Source: Gordonia polyisoprenivorans (GTDB lineage: Bacteria > Actinomycetota > Actinomycetes > Mycobacteriales > Mycobacteriaceae). Taken from it: 64,000 nt of DNA. Shown piece after piece: positions 47,998 through 55,422 of the stretch. The stretch spans positions 2,542,001-2,606,000 of the forward strand of contig NZ_CP072203.1 in the NCBI RefSeq assembly GCF_017654315.1. Direction: 5' to 3'. Position 1 is the first letter of the stretch, and each line of letters starts with the position of its first letter. The position numbers and the translations under genes were made by a program. A model generated the notes under the pieces. It was given only the letters and a program-made list of their open reading frames with translations. It was not told the origin of the DNA and ran no database searches.

Positions 47998-49328
47998 CGG
48001 GCACGCTGACCACAAACCGGGGTATCCCGAGCCCCGCGACGACGACACCGGCGAGACCGCTCGTGATCGATCTCGCATACGGGCACACCACGATCGGTGC
48101 CGTCGGCGGCCCGGACGTCACCGATCTGCTCGAGGACATCGACGCCGACGTCATCGTCGCGAGCGGGGTCCGGATCAGCACCGAACAACGCTGGCGTGAG
48201 GTGCTCGCGCAGATGATCGGCGGATATCGTGGGCCGGTCCTCGTCGGTCATCCCAGCACCTGGGGTGCCGTACGCCGAGGGGTGCTCACCGGGGCCGCCG
48301 GCTCGTTGCGCCCGGACATCACGCTGGTGCCCCGGGCGATCCTCATCGCCCGCAGTCATACCGACGTGACGGTCAGCAGGTGCGCCGTCGTCGAGACGAC
48401 CCACCGGCCCACCCACCGACGCGCAGCGGGGCCGCCGCGCTGGGACGTGCAGCGCCTGCGTCGTGGAGCCATCGGCTGGGAGATCGAGGATTCCGCGGTG
48501 CTCTGCCCGGTCGGCTCGGCGACCGAGGACGCCGCGGCCGTCGAGGAGGCGATCGACGACGGCATCGAGGCGGTCTACGTCGACGGTGATGATCCGGCGG
48601 AGGTGGGCCGGGCCGTAGAACTGATCCTCGACCACTCTGTGGCCGGTCGGGTCGTGGCCGTCGATCGCCGACTGGTCGCCCGCTGGGGTTCACGCGTCGC
48701 CCACATCGAGCCGCTGGATTTCGGTGACCTCGACGCGCAGATGGCCGCATCGTCGGCGCGCCGGCGGGTGGAGCTGACGCGAGGGCGGGTGCTCGCCGGG
48801 GTCCTGGCGGTGGTGGTGCTCGTCGTCGGCGTCGTCGCCGCGGTGGCGTCGACCCGACACGATCGGCCACCCGCGCCCGCCGACCACCTCGTCACCCAGG
48901 GGCGTACCAGCCTGCTGATCCCGTCCGACTGGCAGCAGACCGAACAGAACGCACCGAGTGGTGCGACGTCGTCGTCGGTGCAGTCGCGTACCGTGTTCGT
49001 CGCCCCCGAGGACGGCAGCCGCATCCTGCTGGTCCAGAGCACCGTGCGGGCGGGATCGACACCCTCGTCGGTGGCGCTCAGTCTGCGCAACCGGATCGCC
49101 CAGCGCGGTGACGACGTGGTCAGTGAGTTCTCAGCGGCGACCCGCTTCGCCGGGCGGGATGTGATCAGTTACCGCGAGGCCCCGGCGTCGGGTGCGCCGA
49201 TCCGCTGGTACGTACTCGTCGAGCACGATCTACAGGTGAGCGTCGGATGTCAGGCCGGTACCGGCGGCGACTCCGTCGACGAGCCGTGCGAGCAGGCGGT
49301 GGCCTCGGCGCGCATCACCCCGGCGTGA
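47994..49328 (+). CDS. Type VII secretion-associated protein (Rv3446c-like)
   Basis: A 444-residue protein whose ATG overlaps the eccC stop. The N-terminal 250 residues look like an actin/Hsp70-type nucleotide fold (L-V-I-D-L-A-Y-G-H-T-T-I-G and V-L-V-G-H-P-S-T-W), followed by one membrane helix (about residues 265-287) and an outside domain with P-S-D-W and two cysteines (V-G-C-Q, E-P-C-E). This matches the type VII secretion-associated family that travels with eccC4. Its biochemical role is unknown. Confidence 0.85.
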   Translation: MTGTLTTNRGIPSPATTTPARPLVIDLAYGHTTIGAVGGPDVTDLLEDIDADVIVASGVRISTEQRWREVLAQMIGGYRGPVLVGHPSTWGAVRRGVLTGAAGSLRPDITLVPRAILIARSHTDVTVSRCAVVETTHRPTHRRAAGPPRWDVQRLRRGAIGWEIEDSAVLCPVGSATEDAAAVEEAIDDGIEAVYVDGDDPAEVGRAVELILDHSVAGRVVAVDRRLVARWGSRVAHIEPLDFGDLDAQMAASSARRRVELTRGRVLAGVLAVVVLVVGVVAAVASTRHDRPPAPADHLVTQGRTSLLIPSDWQQTEQNAPSGATSSSVQSRTVFVAPEDGSRILLVQSTVRAGSTPSSVALSLRNRIAQRGDDVVSEFSAATRFAGRDVISYREAPASGAPIRWYVLVEHDLQVSVGCQAGTGGDSVDEPCEQAVASARITPA

Positions 49329-49374
49329 CGATGCGGATGCCGAGGTCCACTCCCGGCGACGCGGGCCGCGCGTT

Positions 49375-49404
49375 TTGACCCTGACCTGGGCTCTCGCGTA
49401 ACCT
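49375..49404 (+). promoter_or_regulatory. Promoter of the rplM-rpsI operon
   Basis: TTGACC (49375-49380), an 18-base spacer and TAACCT (49399-49404) form a strong promoter. It leaves a leader of about 140 bases before rplM, long enough for ribosomal-protein autoregulation. No esx-like gene fits in this gap. Confidence 0.65.
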
Positions 49405-49549
49405 GGATCGCTGGTGCGTGGCACCTTCTCGTCGTGCTCATCGGGCGCGGTGCGGGGAGGTAGTCGAGGCCCGGGTCCCCACTGGTCGCCGGAACAGCCT
49501 CTGCCGTCGTGCCCGACCAGCATCCATGACAAGAGTTGAAGGACCAACT

Positions 49550-49993
49550 GTGCCTACCTACACCCCGAAGGCCGGTGACATCACCCACGCGTGGCATGTC
49601 ATCGACGCCACCGACGTGGTGCTCGGCCGGCTGGCCGTGCAGAGCGCCAATCTGCTCCGCGGCAAGCACAAGCCGACCTACGCCCCGCATGTCGACGGTG
49701 GCGATTTCGTCATCATCATCAACGCCGAGAAGGTCGCGCTGACCAGCAACAAGGCCGAGCGCAAGCTGAACTACCGGCACTCCGGGCATCCCGGTGGCCT
49801 GAAGGTCCAGACGACCGCCGAGTTGCTCGAGAGCCACCCCGAGCGCGTGCTCGAGAAAGCGATCACCGGCATGCTGCCGCACACCAAGCTCGGCCGCGCC
49901 ATGGCGTCCAAGCTGAAGGTCTACGCCGGCCCGAATCACCCCCACGCGGCCCAGCGCCCCGTCCCCTTCGAAATCAAGCAGGTGGCCCAGTGA
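49550..49993 (+). CDS. rplM: 50S ribosomal protein L13
   Basis: A 147-residue ribosomal protein from a GTG with AAGGA seven bases upstream. [17 protein letters not shown] and H-P-H-A-A-Q-R-P near the end are the family landmarks. Its stop overlaps the rpsI start. Confidence 0.97.
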   Translation: MPTYTPKAGDITHAWHVIDATDVVLGRLAVQSANLLRGKHKPTYAPHVDGGDFVIIINAEKVALTSNKAERKLNYRHSGHPGGLKVQTTAELLESHPERVLEKAITGMLPHTKLGRAMASKLKVYAGPNHPHAAQRPVPFEIKQVAQ

Positions 49994-50586
49994 GCAACGA
50001 GAACATTTCCGACGAGGCCGTCGAGGCCGCCGTGGAGAACGCTGCCGAGGTCCAGGCCGCTGCCGGTGACGACACCGCAGCTGCCGAGAGCGCCGTCGAA
50101 GCCGCCGTCGAGGCCGTCGAGTCGGTCGAGCAGGCCGCCGACGACTACGACACCGACGCCGTCGCCGAGCCCGCCTTCGATCGTGGCCCGATCGTCATCG
50201 ACCGCCCGATCCAGACCGTCGGTCGCCGCAAGGAGGCCGTGGTCCGTGTTCGCCTGGTGCCCGGCTCCGGTCAGTTCGTCCTCAACGGCCGCACCATCGA
50301 GGACTACTTCCCGAACAAGGTGCACCAGCAGCTGATCAAGGCTCCGCTGGTCACCGTCGAGCGCACCGAGTCGTTCGACATCTACGCCAAGCTCGTCGGT
50401 GGCGGCCCCTCGGGCCAGGCCGGCGCGCTGCGTCTGGCGATCGCCCGTGCCCTCATCGAGGTCACCCCGGAGGATCGTCCGGCCCTGAAGAAGGCCGGCT
50501 TCCTCACGCGCGACCCGCGTGCGGTCGAGCGCAAGAAGTACGGCCTGAAGAAGGCCCGCAAGGCGTCGCAGTACTCCAAGCGCTGA
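49990..50586 (+). CDS. rpsI: 30S ribosomal protein S9 with long acidic N-terminal extension
   Basis: A 198-residue S9. The core from about residue 68 ([12 protein letters not shown], ending [12 protein letters not shown], the tail reaching the P-site tRNA) is standard. Ahead of it is about 65 residues almost wholly Ala, Glu, Val and Asp. M. tuberculosis S9 has a shorter extension (151 residues in all). The extension is in frame from the GTG that overlaps rplM, so it should be translated. Confidence 0.95.
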   Translation: MSNENISDEAVEAAVENAAEVQAAAGDDTAAAESAVEAAVEAVESVEQAADDYDTDAVAEPAFDRGPIVIDRPIQTVGRRKEAVVRVRLVPGSGQFVLNGRTIEDYFPNKVHQQLIKAPLVTVERTESFDIYAKLVGGGPSGQAGALRLAIARALIEVTPEDRPALKKAGFLTRDPRAVERKKYGLKKARKASQYSKR

Positions 50587-50587
50587 C

Positions 50588-51916
50588 TTGGCACGCCTTT
50601 TCGGAACCGACGGCGTCCGAGGCCTGGCCAACGCCGAGCTCACCACCGAGCTCGCGTTGCGCCTGGCCTCGGCCGCCGCGTTCGTTCTCGGTACCGGCCC
50701 CCGACCCCGCGCGGTCGTCGGCCGGGATCCGCGCGCCTCGGGCGAAATGCTGGAGGCCGCGGTCTGTGCCGGGCTGGCCGCCTCCGGTGTCGACGCGATC
50801 CGTGTCGGCATCCTGCCCACCCCGGCCATCGCCTTCCTCACCGCCGACTACGGCGCCGCCTTCGGCGTGATGATCTCGGCGTCGCACAACGCGATGCCCG
50901 ACAACGGGATCAAGTTCTTCGGCGCCGGTGGACACAAACTCGACGACGAGATCGAGGACCGTATCGCCGCGGCGATGGACACCGACTTGCCCCGCCCCAC
51001 CGGTGCCGGCGTCGGCCGACTGTCCGACGCGCCCGATGCGTCCCAGCGTTATGCCCGGCATCTGACCGAGGCGATCGACGTCCGGCTCGACTCGCTGACC
51101 GTGGTGGTCGACTGCGCCAACGGCGCAGCATCTCTCATCGCCCCGCAGGTCTACGCCGCCGCGGGGGCCACGGTCATCCCCATTCACGCCGACCCCGACG
51201 GCATCAACATCAACGAGGACTGCGGCTCGACCCACATGGGAAAGCTGCAGGCCGCGGTACTCGAACACGGCGCCGATCTCGGGTTGGCCCACGACGGTGA
51301 CGCCGATCGCTGTCTCGCGGTCGACTCGACCGGCCAGATCGTCGACGGCGACCACATCATGGCGATTCTCGCGGCCGCGCTGCACCGCCACGGACGCCTG
51401 CACGAGGGCGTGCTCGTCACCACGGTGATGAGCAACCTCGGTCTGCACATCGCGATGCGGGAAGCGGGAATCGCGTTGCGTACCACCGCCGTCGGCGATC
51501 GCTACGTTCTCGAGGAACTCCGCCGCGGTGGGTTCTCGCTCGGCGGCGAACAATCCGGGCACATCGTCGTCCCGACATCGGGCACCACCGGCGACGGCAT
51601 CCTCACCGGTCTGCTGCTGATGGCGGAGATGGTCGAGAGCTCCTCGCGACTGGCCGATCTCGCGGCCGTCATGACGGTGCTGCCGCAGGAACTGATCAAC
51701 GTGCGCGTCACCGACAAGCACGCGGTCGCCACTGCCGCGGCGGTCACCGAGGCGGTCTCGGCCGCTGCGGCCGAGCTCGGTGATCGAGGTCGAATTCTGT
51801 TGCGTCCGTCCGGAACCGAGCAGTTGGTTCGCGTGATGGTGGAGGCGCCGACCCCGGATCTGGCGCATGCGATCGCGGCGCGCGTCGCCGACGTCGTCGA
51901 GACCGCCGGCGCGTGA
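50588..51916 (+). CDS. glmM: Phosphoglucosamine mutase
   Basis: Converts glucosamine-6-phosphate to glucosamine-1-phosphate for UDP-GlcNAc and cell-wall synthesis. At 442 residues, it starts with TTG one base after rpsI. The phosphoserine is Ser99 in M-I-S-A-S-H-N-A; the metal loop is D-G-D-A-D-R and the sugar loop G-G-E-Q-S-G-H; the phosphate site R-P-S-G-T-E is near the end. glmS, which makes its substrate, lies 3.5 kb downstream. Confidence 0.96.
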   Translation: MARLFGTDGVRGLANAELTTELALRLASAAAFVLGTGPRPRAVVGRDPRASGEMLEAAVCAGLAASGVDAIRVGILPTPAIAFLTADYGAAFGVMISASHNAMPDNGIKFFGAGGHKLDDEIEDRIAAAMDTDLPRPTGAGVGRLSDAPDASQRYARHLTEAIDVRLDSLTVVVDCANGAASLIAPQVYAAAGATVIPIHADPDGININEDCGSTHMGKLQAAVLEHGADLGLAHDGDADRCLAVDSTGQIVDGDHIMAILAAALHRHGRLHEGVLVTTVMSNLGLHIAMREAGIALRTTAVGDRYVLEELRRGGFSLGGEQSGHIVVPTSGTTGDGILTGLLLMAEMVESSSRLADLAAVMTVLPQELINVRVTDKHAVATAAAVTEAVSAAAAELGDRGRILLRPSGTEQLVRVMVEAPTPDLAHAIAARVADVVETAGA

Positions 51917-51929
51917 CGCACACACGGTC

Positions 51930-52625
51930 ATGAGCGGTGTCCCGAAGGCGGTCCTGTTCGATTTCTCGGGCACGCTCTTCCGCTTCGAGGCACGTGACGA
52001 GTGGTTCGCCGGCCTCCACGATCAGCAGGGCCGGCCGCTGCACGTCGACGCGCAAGCCGAGTTGGTGCGCCGCATGACCCAGCCGGTCGGATTGCCCGCC
52101 GACATCCTCGACGACGACCGGATCGCCTGGGAGCGGCGAGATCTCGACCCCGTCCAACATCGGCGCGCCTATCTGGCGATGCTGCGCACCTCGGGGCTGA
52201 CCGTGCCCGGCCATGCGGAATCGCTGTACGAGCGGGTACTCGACCCGCACTCGTGGGTACCCTTTCCCGACACCGCTACGGTCTTGACCGCGCTGTCGGC
52301 CCGGCGGATTCCCGTGGGCGTCGTCAGCAACATCGCCTTCGACCTCCGAAAAGTGTTGTCGCTGCACGACCTCGCCGACACCGTCGGCGCGTACGCATTG
52401 TCCTACGAGGTCGGTGCGATCAAACCCAATCCCCGGATCTTCCATGCCGCACTCGATGTGCTCGGCGTGGCGGGCTACGACTGCCTGATGGTCGGCGACA
52501 GCGAGGAGGCCGACGGCGGGGCGCGGCGGATCGGTGCCGCCTTCGAACTCGTGCACGACCTCCCACCGCAGCAGCGGCCCACCGCGCTCGGTGACGCCGT
52601 CCGCGCGCACGGTATCGACCTCTGA
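51930..52625 (+). CDS. HAD-superfamily hydrolase with altered motif I
   Basis: A 231-residue HAD subfamily IA protein. Motif I is L-F-D-F-S-G-T-L: the nucleophile Asp is present but the second, acid-base Asp of phosphatases is Ser. Motif II is V-G-V-V-S-N, motif III Lys in A-I-K-P-N-P-R, motif IV V-G-D-S-E-E-A-D. A helical cap lies at about residues 20-95. Haloacid dehalogenases also lack the second Asp, so simple phosphatase activity is doubtful. It starts 13 bases after glmM. Confidence 0.8.
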   Translation: MSGVPKAVLFDFSGTLFRFEARDEWFAGLHDQQGRPLHVDAQAELVRRMTQPVGLPADILDDDRIAWERRDLDPVQHRRAYLAMLRTSGLTVPGHAESLYERVLDPHSWVPFPDTATVLTALSARRIPVGVVSNIAFDLRKVLSLHDLADTVGAYALSYEVGAIKPNPRIFHAALDVLGVAGYDCLMVGDSEEADGGARRIGAAFELVHDLPPQQRPTALGDAVRAHGIDL

Positions 52626-52682
52626 CGGTGCGACCGGTCCGGAGGAGAAAAGCCGCGCGCGTCGGCGCCCGATACGTGAGAC

Positions 52683-52694
52683 TTGGGTGAGATG
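52683..52694 (+). promoter_or_regulatory. 12-base element upstream of the helical-protein cassette
   Basis: TTGGGTGAGATG, identical to the copy upstream of eccC and at the same 111-base distance from the start codon. Confidence 0.3.
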
Positions 52695-52712
52695 GGTGAA
52701 ATCGGCGTGAGG

Positions 52713-52739
52713 GGAACCATGGGGACGTCGCGTGCGTCC
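52713..52739 (+). promoter_or_regulatory. ECF-sigma-type promoter
   Basis: GGAAC (52713-52717), a 17-base spacer and CGTCC (52735-52739) match the GGAAC-N16-18-CGTC pattern of ECF sigma factors such as SigM of mycobacteria. Transcription would start near 52746, giving a leader of about 48 bases that contains the GGAGGG ribosome-binding site of the 52794 gene. Confidence 0.55.
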
Positions 52740-52793
52740 AACCTCACGGTGGAGATCTCGAGACGAGTGTGGTCAGCAGGGGAGGGAGTCGGT

Positions 52794-53168
52794 GTGGAGC
52801 ACGAGAGTGTCTCGGCCGAAGAGGCGACCGGGGTGACGTCGCGGGCCGGGGTGTCGGTCGACATCGACGAGGTGATCGCCGTCGCCGACTTCTATCGCAA
52901 GACCTCGCAGGTACTCGCGGTGGCCGCCGGCGACCTCGACGAGCATCGGTTCGGGACCTGGGCCGCCGACGATGACGACCATGCCGAGCTCGCCGGTCGC
53001 TTCACCGCGATCAGCCGTGTGCTGACCGAACGGCTGCGAGATCAGTCGGAGTCGGCCGCGGCGCTCTCGAAACTCCTGACGCGCGGACTCGCCGCGATCG
53101 ATGCCGCCGACGACGAGGCGGCGCGAGGTGTGTCCGCCGCGGCTGCGGGAGCTGAGTCGGATGGCTGA
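52794..53168 (+). CDS. Small helical protein, EspC/WXG100-superfamily candidate (Rv3440c position)
   Basis: A 124-residue protein from a GTG with GGAGGG seven bases upstream. Three or four amphipathic helices fill it: V-D-I-D-E-V-I-A-V-A-D-F-Y-R-K-T, A-E-L-A-G-R-F-T-A-I-S-R-V-L and A-A-L-S-K-L-L-T-R-G-L-A-A-I. Size, helical hairpin and no signal peptide resemble EspC/DUF2580-type secretion-associated proteins, but no W-x-G or C-terminal Y-x-x-x-D/E is present. It overlaps the start of the next gene. The family is not firmly recognised; the ESX link is inference from shape and position. Confidence 0.6.
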   Translation: MEHESVSAEEATGVTSRAGVSVDIDEVIAVADFYRKTSQVLAVAAGDLDEHRFGTWAADDDDHAELAGRFTAISRVLTERLRDQSESAAALSKLLTRGLAAIDAADDEAARGVSAAAAGAESDG

Positions 53169-54207
53169 TCCGTCGGAAACGCTTGTGGCACTTCGTGATC
53201 GGGCGATCGCGGGTGTCGAGGACCTGATCTCGGTGCTCGGTGCCGGTCGCGTCGTCGGGGTGGCCGTTCCCCCCGACGACGAACTCCGGGCAGTGCTGGC
53301 GCGGACCGGACGGCTCGACATCCCCGGATTGGCCGCCGACGCACGCCGGCTGGCCGCCGTGCACCGGGTGGTCGCCGACCAGATGCATCGGCTGCCCGAA
53401 CAGCAGGTACGTCTCGACCATGGCTGGTCGTCGGGTGCCGGAGCCGTTGCCGTCGGTCTGGTGATCGAACACCAGCGCCGCGCCGAGGCCGATCTGACGG
53501 TGGTTCGCTCGGTGGCGGAGGCGACGAGTGCCGCGGCAGCGGGCATCGCTCAGATCCTGCGTACCTGGTATCGCACGGTGGCCCGGCTGTCGTCGCCGCT
53601 GGTCGCAGGCATGCCGTTGTCCGAGCTCCCCGTGGCGGTGCTGACCGGTCGCGTCCCGCCCGCGGTGGTCGCCGCCGACATCACCTCCCGGATCGCGCTG
53701 CTGACCACGACCGCACAAGCGACCCAGAGCGGTGTGCGGGCGATTCTCTCGATCCTTGCCCGATCCGCCGACGAGTGGGACCTGACGCAGCGCACCGAGG
53801 CACCGGCGCGGGTGCGAGTGCCGGACGGCGACGGCGGTCCACCCGCCGAGAGGCGCGATGTCCCCGTCGAGGACAAGGCACCGACGCCCGACGCCGCGCG
53901 ACCCGTGCCCGCCGGACACTCCGCGCACGTCCCGGTGACCGACGGGTCTCCGGCCGTCGAGCCGAAGTCGAGTCCGGCCCCGGAGGGCCCCGACGTACCG
54001 TTCACGCTCACCGCCGAGGAGGCAGGTACAGGTCAGGCCGGCTCGAGTACCCAGCCGGCGCCGTCACCGGACTCGGCCCCGTTGCCGCAAACCGACCCGT
54101 CGCCGCAAACCGACCCGTCATCGCAAGCCGCCTCGTCACCCCCAGCTGCCCCGAATCCGGGGCCGCGGGCCCCGGCGTCCGATCTGGCCCTGGCAGGTGA
54201 TCAGTGA
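53161..54207 (+). CDS. Helical protein with W-S-S-G turn and Pro-rich tail (Rv3439c-like), candidate ESX substrate
   Basis: A 348-residue protein. Residues 1-215 are helical, with a turn D-H-G-W-S-S-G-A-G-A near residue 92 between two long helices, like the W-x-G hairpin of ESX substrates. Residues 220-348 are low-complexity Pro/Ser/Ala/Asp with an 18-base tandem repeat in the DNA. No signal peptide or membrane helix is seen. The layout recalls EspB-type proteins (helical bundle plus disordered tail). It overlaps both neighbours, so the three genes form one translational unit. Function unknown. Confidence 0.62.
   Translation: MADPSETLVALRDRAIAGVEDLISVLGAGRVVGVAVPPDDELRAVLARTGRLDIPGLAADARRLAAVHRVVADQMHRLPEQQVRLDHGWSSGAGAVAVGLVIEHQRRAEADLTVVRSVAEATSAAAAGIAQILRTWYRTVARLSSPLVAGMPLSELPVAVLTGRVPPAVVAADITSRIALLTTTAQATQSGVRAILSILARSADEWDLTQRTEAPARVRVPDGDGGPPAERRDVPVEDKAPTPDAARPVPAGHSAHVPVTDGSPAVEPKSSPAPEGPDVPFTLTAEEAGTGQAGSSTQPAPSPDSAPLPQTDPSPQTDPSSQAASSPPAAPNPGPRAPASDLALAGDQ
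54085..54138 (+). repeat. 18-base tandem repeat in the Pro-rich tail
   Basis: CCGCAAACCGACCCGTCG (54085-54102) is followed by a copy with one change and a third, diverged copy to 54138, encoding repeats of P-Q-T-D-P-S. Confidence 0.75.
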
Positions 54208-54464
54208 ACGCGGCCGAGCAGATCGAACACCTCACCCGATCGACCATCGGGCGCCTGACCGCCGCCTCCCGCGAGTTCAGCGAGACCCAGCAGGCGCTGG
54301 TGGCCCGACTCGACGACCACCAACTCGCGCACCGCACCGAGGTGTCGCAACTGCGCACCGACCTGCAGACCGCGGCCGATGCCGCCGACAACGCCACGCC
54401 ACGGATCCTGCTGCCCGCCGACATCGCCGAGGCCAGTCCCCACGGCGCGGGCGCAACCGAATAG
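54204..54464 (+). CDS. Small coiled-coil protein of the same cassette
   Basis: An 86-residue protein from a GTG overlapping the previous stop. Residues 5-60 are a continuous amphipathic helix rich in Gln, Leu, Arg and Glu (T-Q-Q-A-L-V-A-R-L-D-D-H-Q-L) and should form a coiled coil; the tail is Pro/Ala-rich. No family recognised. Translational coupling suggests a partner or chaperone of the 53161 product. Confidence 0.6.
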   Translation: MNAAEQIEHLTRSTIGRLTAASREFSETQQALVARLDDHQLAHRTEVSQLRTDLQTAADAADNATPRILLPADIAEASPHGAGATE

Positions 54465-54474
54465 GCTGTTTCCC

Positions 54475-55416
54475 GTGTCCGGCAAGAAGCGATCCAGCAA
54501 GCCGTCCAAGCCACCTGCCAAGCAGTTCAAGGCGCTGACGAGGCGCGGTCCGCACCGTGTGCTCGCGGGCAATCTGGGCATCGTCGGAATCGAGGGGCGA
54601 GTGTTCACGCCCGCCGAGGGCACCCGGTTACCGGCCATCGCGTTCGGCCACACCTGGCTGTCCGGCGGCAACCGATACCGGGATCTGGCCTACCACCTGG
54701 CCTCGTGGGGTTTCGTCGTCGCACTCCCACAGGGGCAGCGCGGACTGATGCCCTCGGATGTGGGACTTGCCGCCGAGATGCGTTCGGCACTCGGTGTGGT
54801 CTGCAGTGCACCCCTCGGCGACGGTGGGATCACCGTCGACTCAGCGAAGGTCGGGTTCGCCGGACACGGCTTCGGCGCCGCGGCTGCGGTGCTCGCTGCC
54901 TCCGACGAGCTGTTGCTGGGTCAGGAACCGGTGCCGACGTCGGGTGTGGTGGCGATCTTCCCGGCCCCGACGACCGCATTGCTGCCGGCCGCCGCGCCAC
55001 GCGTCACCGCGCCCGGGCTCATCCTGGCGGCCGGGACCGAACTCGACACCTTCGACGCCAATGCCCGTCCGCTCGCGCGTGAGTACGGCGGTGATGTGGT
55101 GTTGCGCACTCTGCCTGCCGCAACCAGTCGCGGGCTTCTCGAACGCCGCACCTGGAAGACGATCCTCGGGGCGAACGGGGCCGACAAGACCACACATCGG
55201 CAGGTCCGCGCACTGATGACGGGATTCCTCCTGCACACCGTTGCCGGCGACACCGACTATGCCGGGTTTGGTGACCCGGAGGCCGTCATCGGCAAGAGCC
55301 TGGTTGTCGACCCCTCCGACGAGCCCGAACACGAGTTGGATCACATCTCTCGTCTGCTCGGCGCCAAGCCCCGCGAACAGCGTGGCCGGATCGCCCGCAG
55401 AATCCCGGTACCCTGA
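54475..55416 (+). CDS. Alpha/beta-hydrolase-fold protein (Rv3438-like)
   Basis: A 313-residue protein with a basic N terminus (K-K-R-S-S-K-P-S-K-P-P-A-K). F-G-H-T-W-L-S-G and A-S-W-G-F-V-V-A-L-P-Q are the early strands of a dienelactone-hydrolase-like fold; the nucleophile elbow reads G-F-A-G-H-G-F-G, so the usual Ser is His and activity is doubtful. TAGGCT seven bases before the GTG suggests a separate leaderless transcript. Conserved between glmM and glmS in mycobacteria. Confidence 0.75.
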   Translation: MSGKKRSSKPSKPPAKQFKALTRRGPHRVLAGNLGIVGIEGRVFTPAEGTRLPAIAFGHTWLSGGNRYRDLAYHLASWGFVVALPQGQRGLMPSDVGLAAEMRSALGVVCSAPLGDGGITVDSAKVGFAGHGFGAAAAVLAASDELLLGQEPVPTSGVVAIFPAPTTALLPAAAPRVTAPGLILAAGTELDTFDANARPLAREYGGDVVLRTLPAATSRGLLERRTWKTILGANGADKTTHRQVRALMTGFLLHTVAGDTDYAGFGDPEAVIGKSLVVDPSDEPEHELDHISRLLGAKPREQRGRIARRIPVP

Positions 55417-55422
55417 CCTTCT

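Noticed and set aside
49329-49549. Search for an esx (WXG100) gene between the Rv3446c-like gene and rplM
   Set aside because: No frame of about 95 codons with a helical hairpin fits; the gap has the rplM promoter and leader.
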